Below are positions 43,967 through 55,896 of a stretch of DNA of 64,000 nucleotides, piece by piece. The notes beneath the pieces were generated by a model. That model searched no databases. It worked only from the letters and a program-made list of their open reading frames with translations, and was not told the DNA's origin. The position numbers and the translations under genes were made by a program. The DNA comes from Centrapalus pauciflorus (taxonomy: Eukaryota > Streptophyta > Magnoliopsida > Asterales > Asteraceae), in NCBI GenBank assembly GCA_020465985.1, contig JAANYP010001207.1, forward strand, positions 149,505 through 213,504, in the 5' to 3' direction. Numbering within the stretch: the stretch's first letter is position 1; each line of letters opens with the position of its first letter.

Positions 43967-45296
43967 CACCTTTTTAAATAATAGAAGAAGTTTCAGCTTT
44001 TGCCTTACCTTTCTTTGATGACACAAATGGGATTTTGATGGAATGAGAAACTATTTGATCTTTTGAAAAATCCTTCAACTTTTGAGAAACCATGTCAAAA
44101 TTTTCTCTGTAGACAGTTAATTCCACAGATTGTTGAAAAGTTTGATTTACCAATTCTTCTTCGCTCTTAAGAAGAGCATCTTGAAGATCAAGTGCTTTCT
44201 TTTGAGATGACTTCAATTCCTTTTCTAAAACAGTGATTTGTTGTTGAAGAACTTTTGCATGAATATATAGTTGAGGAGTTGATTTTACAGTTTCTGTTTT
44301 CAATTAAGCTTCTGAATAAGTTGACAAATACTCTTCCTCTAAAGTGGGTACTCTAGAAGGATAACTCTCGTTAAGTTTTTCATATTGAAAAGAAATTTCT
44401 TTTTCTTTATGTTCAACACGTTTCTCATTCTGTTGGTTTAAAACTTCTTTTGATGACTCAAAAAGAAAGATTTAAGACCGGCTCCCATATAATTCATGTC
44501 ATAAAATAAAGGTAAAACTCTTTGAGCCTTTTCCAAATATTTAGGATTTTTAAAACTGATTCCTTGTTTAGAATGGTAAAACCTAGTTTCTTAGGGCTGA
44601 TTTAAGTGAATAGTTTGTTCTGTTTGACCCCTTTTTAAAAATGCATCGTCAAGGGTCTTTTTTCGTGAGTACAAACTTATCCTTTCTTCTTCAATCATTT
44701 TATATTTTTCTAAACTGTCTATATTTTCCATATTTACTGTATCTAATTGTTTTGAAAGTACAGAAATTTCTTCTTATAACGAGAGTTTTTCTTTTGATAA
44801 CCTATCCATACACGATTCAAGATATATATTCCTGTCCTGAACATCTACTTTTTCGATTAACATCTGTTTTATAACATTGTGATTAGTTAACCACTTTGAT
44901 TGATATAATTCAGACGACTTTTTTAAAGTTTGAGCTAGATGTTCAGCCTATACACACTTTGCAGTTTCAACATGCTTGTAGATCAAGAATATGTGTGTGC
45001 AATGTACATCCCTTATTTACAGATAAATTATCTACATGTTCTGGAATGTAACAGGAATATACCTCACTTGTCTCTGAACTGGATGATGAGAATTCGGGAT
45101 CGTCTGTTGTGGCCATCAGACATGCTGGTGGATTTTTCAATGTCTCACCCTCAGCAGCATGGTCTGAACTCTCAGCAGTCGAAACGGCACAGTGCTCCAA
45201 CCCTAGACGATCAACCATGTAGCAGTTTTTGCCCTTATCATATTCCTCGTCGGTATCTTCAGCATCCCAGTAATCTTCCTGGGCGACGAGGGCCAT
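43967..45296 (-). pseudogene. Cop-D coiled-coil extension of Gag
   Basis: 45296-44967 is acidic after the knuckle (DYWDAEDTDEEYDKGKN, then SSSSSETSEVYS). 44960-44310 is much broken, with Glu/Lys-rich helical remnants. 44303-43974 is open for 109 codons and predicts a coiled coil (KVLQQQITVLEKELKSSQKK, DALLKSEEEL). It corresponds to 12601-14236 of Cop-B. Confidence 0.65.
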
Positions 45297-46725
45297 GGCA
45301 TCGATATTTTCTTTGCGGCCTCCAATTTTCTCTCGTAGTAGACGACGTCTCTGTCATACTTATTATTGCACTCCCGGGCAAAGTGGCCCGGTTTTTCACA
45401 CTTATAGCAGAGACGCTCCTCGGCGGTTTTTGGTTCATCGGCTCGCTGTCTCTCATCCCTTCTCTCAATCGGCCTCTTGTCAGCGCGGCGATGATCTCGG
45501 CTATCATCTCTCCTTCTGTCCCAACGGTCATTATCTCTCCTCTCATCCCGGCGATCGTCCCTGCGATCATCCATACGATCGTCCCTTCTATCATATTCGC
45601 GCATGTCGTCCTTGCGATCTTCGCGCCTATCGTCTCGCCTTTCATAACGGCGATCATCTCGATAGTGGCATCTATCATCATACCTTCTATCATCCCTCTC
45701 ATCCCTTCGATAATCATCCCGGCGATAATCATCGCGTCGTTCATCCCTACGGTCATCTGAGTACCTCCGCAGACCGGTGTCATAACGGAGTTGATTGTTA
45801 GTCTTGTTGGAAAACTGTCGTTGTTGGAGACGATTGGTCCACAAGGCTATTTGTTCCTGAATAGTGGCCTCTTCCTCATCAATTACCTCACGTGGAGGAG
45901 AAGCATACCTGTACTGTGATGACGATGAACCTGGTGCAAAGGATGAGGTGGGAATGTTCGTGTTGGTGATCAAGGCTAGTGAATCATTGGGTTTCATTCC
46001 AGTGTTGGCAGATAGCAGTAAAGATGCGAGTTGATTTGCCATCAGCTTCTGTTGATCCACATCCCCTTGATACTTCTACAGCTCTTTGAACACGACATTG
46101 ATAGATACCTCCGGAATATTCAGGACGCGTTTTGTGGCCCGGCATGCAATCTGCCACTCGGGGGCTAAGGCTGCAAAGAACTGGATGTTTATGTCATCCC
46201 TGTCCTTTTTTATGTGCAGTTTGTTCAATTCATTCAGGACCGCACAAAACCTTCTAAACGTAGCTTGCAGAGATTCCCCGTCTTTGGCTCGAAATTCTGT
46301 AAACTTAGCCTTCGCTTCCTTGATCTTGGCACGATCATCGAGATCTGCCCCAAACATTTGGACTTTCGATTCGTCCCACATTTCTTTGGCAGACATTTTG
46401 CTATCTACGCCAACCAATATGTCAGTGGGGAGGGCCTGATAGATCAAATATTCTGCCCTTTTATCGGCATGTTGCCTGTCTCTCTCGGCGTCATTAGTCG
46501 GTTCTCTTACAACTTTCAAAGCTAAGATAGGGGGTCAGCCTCGGGTCTGGCTGCGATTTCCCGATAGTAGATCACGGGACCCTCGGAGATGGACTGAAGC
46601 ATTAGGTTCCCAAGCGGTTGCATTCTGAAAAATTTGAGGAACCGGGATTTCCATTATTCGTACTCATCTGGATAGAGAACTGGTGGTTTGTTCTCAGATC
46701 CGAGTACGAGAGCTTCACGAGACAT
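45297..46725 (-). pseudogene. Cop-D gag with Arg/Asp-rich domain
   Basis: Start ATG at 46725 (MSREALVLGSENKPPVLYP), then stops near 46655. The capsid core 46519-46076 is open for 148 codons (YLIYQALPTDILVGVDSKMS, AKEMWDESKVQMFG, RRFCAVLNELNKLHIKKD). After a stop, 46060-45203 is open for 285 codons. Residues about 98-210 (45769-45431) are almost pure Arg/Asp with some Glu/Tyr, in RRDD and DRRDER units, followed by a perfect CCHC knuckle CYKCEKPGHFAREC (about 45409-45368). The mixed-charge domain is unlike the linkers in Cop-A, B or C. Confidence 0.85.
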
Positions 46726-46794
46726 GATGTGGTTCTGAAAGGTGGAAACATGAAACGGATGGTCTGGACTGCGGAAGAATAGCACACTGGATGG

Positions 46795-47440
46795 TGTTAA
46801 TTCGGATGTTGTTCTGAGTTCGGATGAAATGGACTTCGGATGGGCAGCAATTCGGATGAACAGTAATTCAGACGACTACCGAATTCGGATGATTTGAAGT
46901 CTGATGAACCGAATTCGGATTAACCGGAATCAGATGTACATTGATGACTTCGGATTGATGGATGAACCGAATTCGGATGGTACGAATTTGGATGGATAGG
47001 GTACTTCGGATGAACAGTGTTTGGTTTCGGATGGGTGATGGAACCGAATTGGGATGATCCGAGCTCGGGTGAACAGTGACTATTTCGGACAGGCACAAAG
47101 GGAATTGTCCAGGAAGGGGACCGAATTCGGATGGTCCGGATTCGGTTGGTCTGAAATGGATATGGTCCGAAGTGTGAATTTAAAAATGAAAGTACAAGTC
47201 CAAAAGATGAAAATGGGAAAGTCTGATCTGAACTTCGGATGGTCCGAAGTTCGGATGGCGCCGAATAAGGGTCCGAAGTGGGCACTGGGTGGTCTGAAAT
47301 ACACCTAAGTCCGGTCCGAAGTGGACCGAAATGAGGTCCGAACTAGGGTGATAGATGGTCCGAAATGAGTCCGAATTGGGATCTAAATTGGTCCGAAATG
47401 CTACCGTTGAAGGTCCGAATTACAGCAGGTTTTAAGCAGA
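46795..47440 (-). repeat. Cop-D leader array: CCGAATTCGGATG motif
   Basis: About 14 exact TTCGGAT copies between 46801 and 47256 plus many near matches (GGTCCGAAGT, CCGAATT) to about 47415. TCGGATG-type starts: 46802, 46820, 46835, 46852, 46885, 46902, 46915, 46931, 46950, 46973, 46988, 47005, 47027; the usual step is 13-23 bp, mean near 17. It is the same motif and orientation as 37948-38420. It lies between the PBS and gag, the same position as the leader array of Cop-B. Candidate splice sites flank it (sense GTGAGT at 47534-47529, acceptor TTTCAG near 46735). Confidence 0.88.
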
Positions 47441-47781
47441 AATTTTAAGGCAGAACAGTTCAGATGTCGATTTTAGCAGATTTAAAGCCTAAAAATGTTT
47501 CTAAATAATCAGTAAAAAACAAGCTAAAACTCACTAAAACCCATATTTTTTTTAAACTTTTCAAAACTATGGATTCTTGATGATTTTAATGTAAAGATTG
47601 AACTGAATGAGCTCGAAATCAGTATAGGAGGATAATGTGATGATTATATGACTATAATAAAACAAAAAACCGCAGAAAACAGAAGATTAAATGGGCTAAC
47701 CGATTGGAAGAATTAAGAACACGAAGAACTTGGAGAAAACCCAGCAGAATCCGTGAAATGCAAGTTGAAATCCACCTTTGA

Positions 47782-47794
47782 GGCTCTGATACCA
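47782..47794 (-). other. Cop-D primer binding site, tRNA-iMet
   Basis: Sense TGGTATCAGAGCC, perfect core, two bases inside the 5' LTR. The leader 47441-47781 shows no ORF or other feature. Confidence 0.9.
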
Positions 47795-47796
47795 AT

Positions 47797-48142
47797 TGTA
47801 AACTTGTATTCCCGTATATATTTCAGCACCTTAATGATTTCTTATCAAAACCCAAGAAGAACAAAGCTCAATAATTAGGAAATGATGAAGAAAAGACAAA
47901 TGGAATGTTAGAGAGAATATGCAAATGACGGCTGATTGTATATTGAATATTCAACCGTGTAATACAAAAGTGAAACCCTAGGAGCTATTATAGCTTCATT
48001 TAATTATGTTTGAAGCATTGACATAAATGGCCCCTAGACTTTTACATAGAAATAAATTACAAGGAAACTAAGTACAAGACTAAATACTAAGTAAATAATT
48101 ATTACAAAATAACTCCATATGATCGAAATTAAATGTGTAACA
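47797..48142 (-). repeat. Cop-D 5' LTR
   Basis: 346 bp, TGTAAACTTG to GTGTAACA, then CTCCC. About 96-97% identical by eye to 33865-34212. Confidence 0.92.
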
Positions 48143-48196
48143 CTCCCTGCTATCGTAAAAAGTTGAAAAGATATGGAATCTCATAATCCTCGAACT

Positions 48197-48305
<109 letters not shown>

Positions 48306-49033
48306 TCTTACACCTATATGTAACTATATATATACATATATAATTTTTGCCATCATATTATGCACTAACCATACACTTATTCTTTCATTAAAATTTATAC
48401 CCACGTAGCGCATAATATTTAAATCATAACTAGTTACCTTAACTTACTCGTAAATTATACACTTATATGAATATCTCGGCAAGCAACTTTTACGAATCTA
48501 ACTTTAACACAAGATTTAATCATGGCAAATTCAACTAATATATTATCTAAACATAAACCTCATACTATATTATCCAAGATTAGCATATACATGCAATTTC
48601 ACCATACTTTGACTCTAAAAGTCAAAATCATCTAAAAAAACTCCATGGATGACCATGAACTTTTCTTAGTTCTTTCAACCCAAATATTATGAAACAAACA
48701 TGTATTTAAAAAAAATAACACTAACCTTGATAAATGATTACTAAAAGATGAACAAAAACTAGATTATATTCCAAGCCACTCTTTTCCCAAAAATCTCTCA
48801 AATGAGTGAAAATAACCACAATGAGAGCAATTTGAGCTTAGATCTTGGTTGTGGATGATAGTAGGAACGTTTTTAAGCTTAAAATTACGAAATTTGGCAA
48901 AAAAATCGGGATTGCAAGTGGTAGCGGCACCTTAGCGGTAGGTTGAGTGTGTGTCTAGGGTTTGTGAAATGAAGAAGAAGAGTGTTTTCTGCATTTTAAC
49001 CTCGACGTGGGGTAGACCAGGCGCAGCCCTATG

Positions 49034-49046
49034 CCCCCCCCCCCCC
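49034..49046. repeat. C13 homopolymer
   Basis: Thirteen consecutive C in the Ath-E spacer. Confidence 0.95.
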
Positions 49047-49552
49047 TTGCGCAAAATTCAGCTAAATTTTATTTTTTCTATTTTTTTTGAGGCGTAGGGT
49101 TGCATATCCCTTTGTTATTTGGTGTAAAATTTGGTCTAAAAATTTTTGTGGAGGCTAACTTAATTAGATTAAATATTTCTTAAAAACTTTACTCCCCAAC
49201 TTAGACCATTGTGACGCCCTCGTCACACAAACATGCTAGAATTAACTAAGTATGAGTGCAATTGTACTTTAGTAACATTCCTTGCTCAAATAAAAATAAA
49301 ACTCAAACAACTTAATTATTATATCAAATTCAAACACAAATACTTAATAAAAGAAAATGAAAATACTAACTTTTATCACACCAGAAAGAAAACTAAACAA
49401 ATAAAATGTAGGGTTGCACACTCATATTAAAGTATCCTCACTTATAAATAGATGAATTAAATCGAATCTGGAGGGACAATCATATATTCAAGCTTGTCCA
49501 TTGCTAGCTGCAGATTCGTCAGCCAACCGGAGTGAACTTCGAATGACTGATC

Positions 49553-50741
49553 CTACTTCTTTTGATTTGCGCATAATGCCTTGATGTCCTTCAGCAGAGC
49601 ATTATTCGTGGTGACAAGGCCTCCCAAGACATCTCTCAGAATTTCGATCTGTGTCACTGATAAGTCCAAGGTCGGTGCTTTCTTTCGTGACCTTTCATCC
49701 TCCTCATCGATATCCATTTTAGCCTTTCCCTTGTTGTTTGGTTTCTCATCCGGGTATTCTAGTGTTACAAAAGGGATTTACGTGACCGTGGTAGATTTAG
49801 AGCAACAGATTTGGATACCTGACATAGTCCTCTCACAAACTAACCCTACCATTATGAGCCCAGTGAACCATATCTCATTTGGATTGAGATATTTAATTGA
49901 TAATTTCTCCGAAACTACTTTCTCAATTACAAATAGTTTGGTCAACATTCTGCAATGCGGATAATTCATACCTTCGCCCATCACATTACACTCCCATAGG
50001 TTTTCCATAATTATATACCCTAATGATGTTGTTGGATAACCTGTCATCAGTGCATGAATTAGTAAAATCTCCTGAGGTCTAATAGTGGTAGTGTCTTGGT
50101 GTCGTGGAATCAAGTTAAAGATAGCGAATTTCCAAAAAACTTTAGCTAAAGGGCACAGGTGTCCTCTACAGAAGCTAGTTTATGTTTGTGCATCATCTAA
50201 TGTCATCCCGAACACTGTAGCTACCATACCCAACCAACGCATAGCCCATCCATTGATCTTACGAGCTCTACCCCCTAAATATCTAGTGATGGCGAAATTA
50301 ACTAGGATGTGGTACTTCAGTTTCTATGTGAAACTCCTCACAGATTATGTTCCTAGAGACTATCACCCTCTTATTCCCCACCAGCCACACTAACTCAAAA
50401 TCATGTTCCTCATATTCAACTACTCTCCGCAGAGTGGCAAACCATTGTTGGATTAGGCTAGTATGGATATATGGTAACTCCCATTTGATAGCTTTAGCCC
50501 ATCCTAACCTGTCAAAACACTCTAAGATCTCGAATCCCTCAAAGTTGGATTCTTTTAAGGTTCGTTCTATATGGAAACGGGGTAGTGAACCGATATTGGT
50601 ATTAGGTGGAATAACTGGAAATTCCGCATTGAGTAGGACCTCAAAGTGGATGGTATCAGGGTTAGGGAATCTTATGTGTGGAGTACGGGTAAATCCGGTG
50701 TTGGAGCCGCAACCTCTATTAGCTTGAAATTGGCTCAACAT
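49553..50741 (-). pseudogene. Ath-E env-like module 2
   Basis: First part 50741-50298 open (147 codons): FVTIHTS-like start replaced by HIRFPNPDTIHFEVLLNAEF, then FEILECFDRLGWAKAIKWEL, QQWFATLRRVVEYEEHDFEL and IICEEFHIETEV. After a broken middle, 50113-49778 is open again (TTIRPQEILLIHALMTGYPT, EKLSIKYLNPNEIWFTGLI). The tail has RSRKKAPTLDLSVTQIEILR and stops at 49553. The general plan equals module 1: a DNA-length-conserved N-terminal domain, an I..E..LI segment, and a helical tail. Post-pol ORFs of this kind are known in Athila elements; the biochemical role is not established. Confidence 0.6.
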
Positions 50742-51659
50742 CTACAAATTAAAATATGCGGGAAATAGGTTTATTGAATAGGGTTTTTCATATGAGTAAT
50801 GCAGGATTTGTAAAACCCAGTTTCCTAATAAATAATGCAAATTCCTATTTCTCACCAACAATGTGAGCCAATACAAACCTTATCAATGCATGAACTTTTA
50901 TGATAAAAACTTTTAAGATTTAGCCAAACCTTTATTAGGTTTTTAAAAATAATGCATTAAACCTTTTCAAACCTTTAAACACACTTATGGTATTACCATC
51001 AATTTTTGGAGTAACTAAGATTCGTGAGTAATTGTAATGATGATTGTTCTAAGAATGCAAGTAATTATATTTAACCATTTTTACTATAATTAATGCAAAC
51101 TCCTAAAAGTTCATCCCATGCATGCATGAAGAACCTTAAAATCTGACATAGAATGCAACTATGGGTATTAGGACTAGTATACCTTAATGATTGATGAGAA
51201 GAACTAACGCATATCCGAAGATTTGACGTGAAATGGGCGTTATTTGAGAGGGTTTAGGGCTCGAGATCGAACATCGCCATTTTACACCGTTGAAATTAGG
51301 TTTTACGACGGTTTGTACATAGGGTTTCGTATTTATATACGATTTGGGACAACCAGGCGTAGACCTGGCGTAGCACTGTGCCTCCCTCTGCGCACTGGGC
51401 CTCCAGATTTTTAATCTGGGGCGCAGGTGGGCCTCTAAGCATATTTCTCAACTTTCAAAATTTTTAAATGCACTCTCCCCAACTTAAGCAATTAAAGTGG
51501 GTTAAACAAATTTCTGTGTGTGCCTAAAAATTTTTATTTCCTCTTGTGATATTTCCTATATTAACTTAAACCTAAAACAACCACAGTTCGGTTGGGAATC
51601 CTCCCCAACTTAGTTGGTTACACTAAAACTACAAATTAACTATGAATTAAAATAATCAA
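50742..51659 (-). other. Ath-E spacer upstream of env-like module 2
   Basis: No ORF. Contains CCAGGCGTAGACCTGG-like and CTCCCCAACTTA strings (51478, 51601) shared with 48148-49215. Sense TAAGTTGGGGAG resembles a polypurine tract. Confidence 0.5.
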
Positions 51660-53084
51660 TGTAACATCCGGCACTAAACCAGGTTAGCAACTATGACCTA
51701 ATCAGTGTTTATTAACAAATTATAACCTATTCAGTGGTCACTAGTAATTAGTCAAGCTGATTAACAAAGTTCATAAGGATATTCAAGTCAATTAGAAACA
51801 ATTTCATCGGTGCGATGAATCGGCAAATTAATTAATCTGATCAATTTTCGATATGATGGATTAATTCAACTAAGTACATAATTAAATTAAGATTAGTAGC
51901 ACTAATAATACATTAATACACTTACATAACATTATTTATGCAAGACTAAAACAATTCATTAAACATATGCATTCAAAAGTATTTATGAATTTACATAAAA
52001 ATGGAAATACAATAATACATTCTAAATACTTTTATACAAAAAAAAAAAGAAAAATACATCATAAATACATATGATGGCCGGCCCCTAGGGGGTACTATCA
52101 TAGACTTTGACTTCATTTTTATAATAGTAGAACTATCTAAATCAACTTTTTCACCATCCCTCTTCACTTCACAAGAGATCTTACACTCAACCATCAAATT
52201 TTTCATAATTACAACACTTTTCATCCTCTATAAATTGAACTCTTTTTTTCTTTCATTATCACACCATGCAAAACAAAAATCATTCTTTTTCTCTCCTCTC
52301 TTGATCCTGCCACAAGGGTGCAAGAGCATCAAAATTTGCAACTTTGTGTTCTTGCAATATTTCAAGCATTTTTGGTGCAACAAAGTTCAAAAACTCAAAT
52401 TCTACTCATTTCTATTGTCCTAATACATCAAAGTAAGTAAATACTAACTCATTACATCTAATATTTATGTTTATATTACTCTTGCATAATATATATAATC
52501 ACCAACAAATTTCATAAAAACTCAAGTTTATAAATCACTACTTTTGTTTTAAGTTTGTTTTCTTCAAATGTGTTTATAAATATATAAACACATTATGTAA
52601 TTATAAATATTATGAAACCAAGTTATATAAATGTGTTTTATAACGTTTTATACATGTGGTTTTTGAATAAACAACAAGAATCACAAGTTGTTTCAAGTTT
52701 ATGAAATCCGGATTTTCTGCAGAAATATTACGTCGACTTTGAAAAATCATAACTAATTCATAATTTAAAGAAATGAGTTGATTCTTTTTCCAAAAGTTAT
52801 ACCTATGTCTTAACTAAAAAACTGGAGGTTTTCATAACTTAATATGGAATTTTGAACCCCCAAATATTATTTGGGAACCCGAAAGTTTGACAGCTCAAAA
52901 ATGGCCAATATAGAGTTTTTAACTTGCATTTTCCCCAACCTAAACACCTCGAAAAATGACCGTTCTTAACTATAAAAGTTCTTTGTATATAGTAGTTTTA
53001 TGTCTATGAAAACCAAAGCTCAAATCATTTTGGAGCTTGGTCGAAAACAGCCTCAAAGTAGGCCGAAAAACCTTTAAAAAGCTG

Positions 53085-53086
<2 letters not shown>

Positions 53087-53138
<52 letters not shown>
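53087..53138. repeat. (TA)n microsatellite in Solo-G
   Basis: About 52 bp of uninterrupted TA. Confidence 0.95.
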
Positions 53139-53141
<3 letters not shown>

Positions 53142-53579
53142 TGACGTTTTAAGTGGGTTTTATTTATAAACTTATGAAGTTGAGTGATTTAAAACATAAA
53201 AATCATTATTAGTACATATTATCATATATATGGGAGTTATTAAGTCCCTTATATCGTTTAGGATTTGGTTAAACGCGTCCGGTGTCGTCACTCATCAACC
53301 ACGCAAACCGTCGTTTTACAATCATTTTGTCATCACACATACGGTGAGTCTTCATAGCCCCTATTTTCAATATCTATTGGTGTGGAAATACATGCACTAT
53401 TTTCATATGGACATCAAAACTGTTTATTTCTTATATGTATTACACATGGGTATGTGGATCCATCAGCCCTCATATCATGAACCGTTAATTACATTTATTT
53501 GTAAGCGAGAATATATTGTGCATAGATCTATCGGGAGTCATCTCCCCCATTCGGGCTAGTCTTACCGGCTAACAGTGGA

Positions 53580-53582
<3 letters not shown>

Positions 53583-53650
<68 letters not shown>
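53583..53650. repeat. (TA)n microsatellite in Solo-G, second tract
   Basis: About 68 bp of nearly uninterrupted TA, with a TTT break near 53650. Confidence 0.95.
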
Positions 53651-53659
<9 letters not shown>

Positions 53660-54166
53660 TTAACACACGGTATTACAGTCGGGGATACTGCACAGGGCAA
53701 ACTTATTTAATTAAGCTTTGGTTACATGATGGTTTATGTAATACATACATGGAATTTATGCTTTATAAATTCAACTCATCTGTTAATGTCCATACAATTA
53801 GTCTTTTCGCGTAAACCTATGAGCTCACCAACAATTTGGTGACGTATTTTAGCATGTATTTTCAGGTAATTAAGACATGCGCATTCATCGGTAGCAACCT
53901 GAGGCTTCCAAATATTTTGGTGTCGCAATATTTTCATCAAACAATAGAGATTTATTTGCATGGTTATAAACCTTTTAATTATGTATTCGAATCTCTGTAT
54001 TTTGCGAACTATTTACATTTCATGTTGGTATGTAAAACATTCCTTATTTCAAAGTTAAATCGATGTATTTTCTGAAAACGTCCATGTAGTGTTCGTTCGA
54101 TATGATTATGGTTACGCATCCGCACTCGTCACGTCTTGCTGCCAACCGGGGTAGCAGGGTGTGACA

Positions 54167-55085
54167 ATTAAAATTATCCACCCTTTCGTTGGGAATCACG
54201 ATTGCACTCTCATAGGCTTCTCTACGACTCTCCTCCATCTCTATACTGGAATTATTTGTCAACACTGGCATCATGTAAATTAAAATTAATATTTTTGATT
54301 GCCCACATAGCTAGATGTTCCAGTTCAATAGGGAGGTGGCGCAGGTTACCATATACAAGCCGATATGGGGACATACCAATTGGTGTTTTAAATGTAGTAC
54401 GGTACGCCCATAGAGCATCCTCCAGCTTTTCTGACCAATCCTTCCGATCTGGCCTCACTGTTTTTTCCTGGATTCTGTTGATTTCTCTATTTGAAATTTC
54501 TATTTGTCCACTAGTTTGTGGTTGATAAGGTGTGGCAAGTCTATGAGTGACTTGATAATGTTTAAGGAGTCTTATAAAATGCTTATTTTTAAAGTGTGAC
54601 ACCCAATCACTAATTATTGCCCTTAAAATTCCATGGCGTGCAAAGCTATTTCTTTTTACGAATTTACATACCATTATGTTATCATTTGTTCTTGTAGCTT
54701 CTGCTACCACACATTTAGAAACAAAATTTACTGCAACTAAAATGTATTCGTATCTGAATGACTTAGGGAAGGGACCAATAAAGTCGATCCCCCAGACATC
54801 GAATATCTCAACAATTAGTATTGGGGTAATGGGCATTTCATCCCTTTTTGCGATGTCGCCTATTTGCTGGCATCTTGTGCATGCTTTGAAAAATTCATAT
54901 GCATCCTTAAATATTGTGGGCCAGAAGAACCAACACTGAAATATTCGATGGCCGGTTATCTTGGCGCTGAAATGACCACCACATGCATATACATGACAAT
55001 GTCTCAAGATATTGTCATGCTCTGAGTTTGGGACACACCGTCTCATGATCTGATCCGCACCTATCTTAAATAAATCAGGCCTATC
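54167..55085 (-). pseudogene. Ath-E integrase
   Basis: 264 codons open (55046-54252). HHCC finger with HCHVYACGGHFSAKITGHRI and CTRCQQIGDIAKRDEMP. DDE core: VWGIDFIGPFPKS, AIISDWVSHFKNKHF (the usual Gly-Gly after the Asp is Trp-Val) and QPQTSGQIEISNREI. The C-terminal Athila block is YRTTFKTPIGMSPYRLVYGN and HLPIELEHLAMWA. After a stop at 54252 the tail continues (ESRREAYESAIVIPNERVD) and is cut by Solo-G. All three catalytic residues survive. Confidence 0.9.
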
Positions 55086-55896
55086 TCATATATATTGTTT
55101 TGCATGAGCATAGAAATACTTCCTTTTTTGGGAATTACAATGCTCTGGAAAACTTCCTGATACGAAATAGTTAACTAAATTCGCAAACCAGGGTATTTTG
55201 GAAATTACTAATAATTGTTCATCTTGGAAGGAGTCCATGGTATGATCAGTTAAATCTATTGGGAGAATTGAGATCCTAGACAGTTGGTCGGCAAAAACAT
55301 TCTCAGTGCCTTTCTTGTCCATAATCTCAAGATTGAATTCTTGTAATAGAAGTATCCACCGAATCAATCGAGGCTTGACATCCTTCTTTGCTAATAAATG
55401 CCTTAATGCACTATGGTCTGAGTACACAATTCCTCTTGCCCCCCCCCCCCCCACGTATATGATCTGAATTTATCAAGGGCAAATACCACGGCTATTAATT
55501 CCTTTCCATAGTGGTGTAATGCATCTGTGCCTCATTAAATGTTTTACTTGCATAATAGATGACCATTGGTTTCTTTTCAATTCTCTGGCCAAGCACGACA
55601 CCCACTGCATAGTCTATAGCATCACACATGATCTCAACGGGTTGAGACCAATATGAAGATTGCAGAATTGGTGCTTCGGTTAACTTCGCTTTCAATTTGT
55701 AGAATATTTGCATGCATGCTTCGTCGTAGTTAAATTCTGTGTCTTTTGCCAAGAGATTGCATAACGGTCTTGAGATTGCACCGAAATCCTTAATGAACCG
55801 CCGATAAAAACCAGCATGACCTTGAAAGGATCTCACTCCCTTAACATTGGTGGGGGGTGGAAGTGATGAGATCAGTTGGACTTTTTCTCTGTCCAC
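55086..55896 (-). pseudogene. Ath-E RNase H
   Basis: 55896-55495: LISSLPPPTNVKGVRSFQGH, AGFYRRFIKDFGAISRPLCN, then CDAIDYAVGVVLGQR and YYASKTFNEAQMHYTTMERN. 55454-55086: GIVYSDHSALRHLLAKKD, RLIRWILLLQEFNLEIMDKK, FADQLSRI. A C16 run (55441-55456) replaces part of the connecting segment and reads as Gly repeats with a frameshift. Gypsy-type order RT-RNase H-integrase. Confidence 0.85.

Larger units (their letters stand above)
33865..48142 (-). mobile_element. Cop-D, Sirevirus-like Ty1/copia element
   Basis: 14.3-kb insertion in Ath-E env-like module 1, bounded by LTRs 33865-34212 and 47797-48142 and the duplication CTCCC (33860-33864 and 48143-48147). Sense order, right to left: LTR, iMet PBS, leader with motif array, gag with an Arg/Asp domain, coiled coil, protease, integrase, RT, RNase H, spacer with array, extra ORF, PPT, LTR. 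The LTRs differ at about 12 of 346 positions plus a 2-bp indel. It is the most complete element here, with pol broken by only a few frameshifts. Confidence 0.93.
51660..54166 (+). mobile_element. Solo-G, chromovirus-type solo LTR
   Basis: 2507 bp, with TGTAACATCC and GGGTGTGACA ends. Flanks are ATCAA (51655-51659) and ATTAA (54167-54171), a TSD with one mismatch. It interrupts the C-terminal end of Ath-E pol. Promoter: CTCTATAAATTGAAC at 52229-52242, followed by a CT-rich tract. The landmark GAGCTCACCAACAATTTGGTGACG at about 53821-53844 is the same type as in Solo-H. No retroelement ORF inside; the short open frames are not genes. Two (TA)n tracts lie within it. Confidence 0.75.

Noticed and set aside
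44939..45801. Long open frames on the plus strand (273 and 168 codons), Ile/Ser/Pro- or His-rich.
   Set aside because: They are antisense to the Arg/Asp-rich Gag domain of Cop-D; the codon pattern of that repeat keeps the other frames open.
49210..49228. TGTGACGCCCTCGTCACA taken as the start of another gypsy LTR.
   Set aside because: No matching end, partner LTR or TSD was found; kept only as a hairpin in a spacer.
52235..52423. Small gene downstream of a good TATA box at 52229.
   Set aside because: Position and surrounding sequence fit the R/U5 part of a solo LTR; the frame is AT-rich and has no homology that I recognise.
53230..53814. Plus-strand frames with a Tyr-Ile run.
   Set aside because: Produced by a (TA)n tract inside Solo-G.
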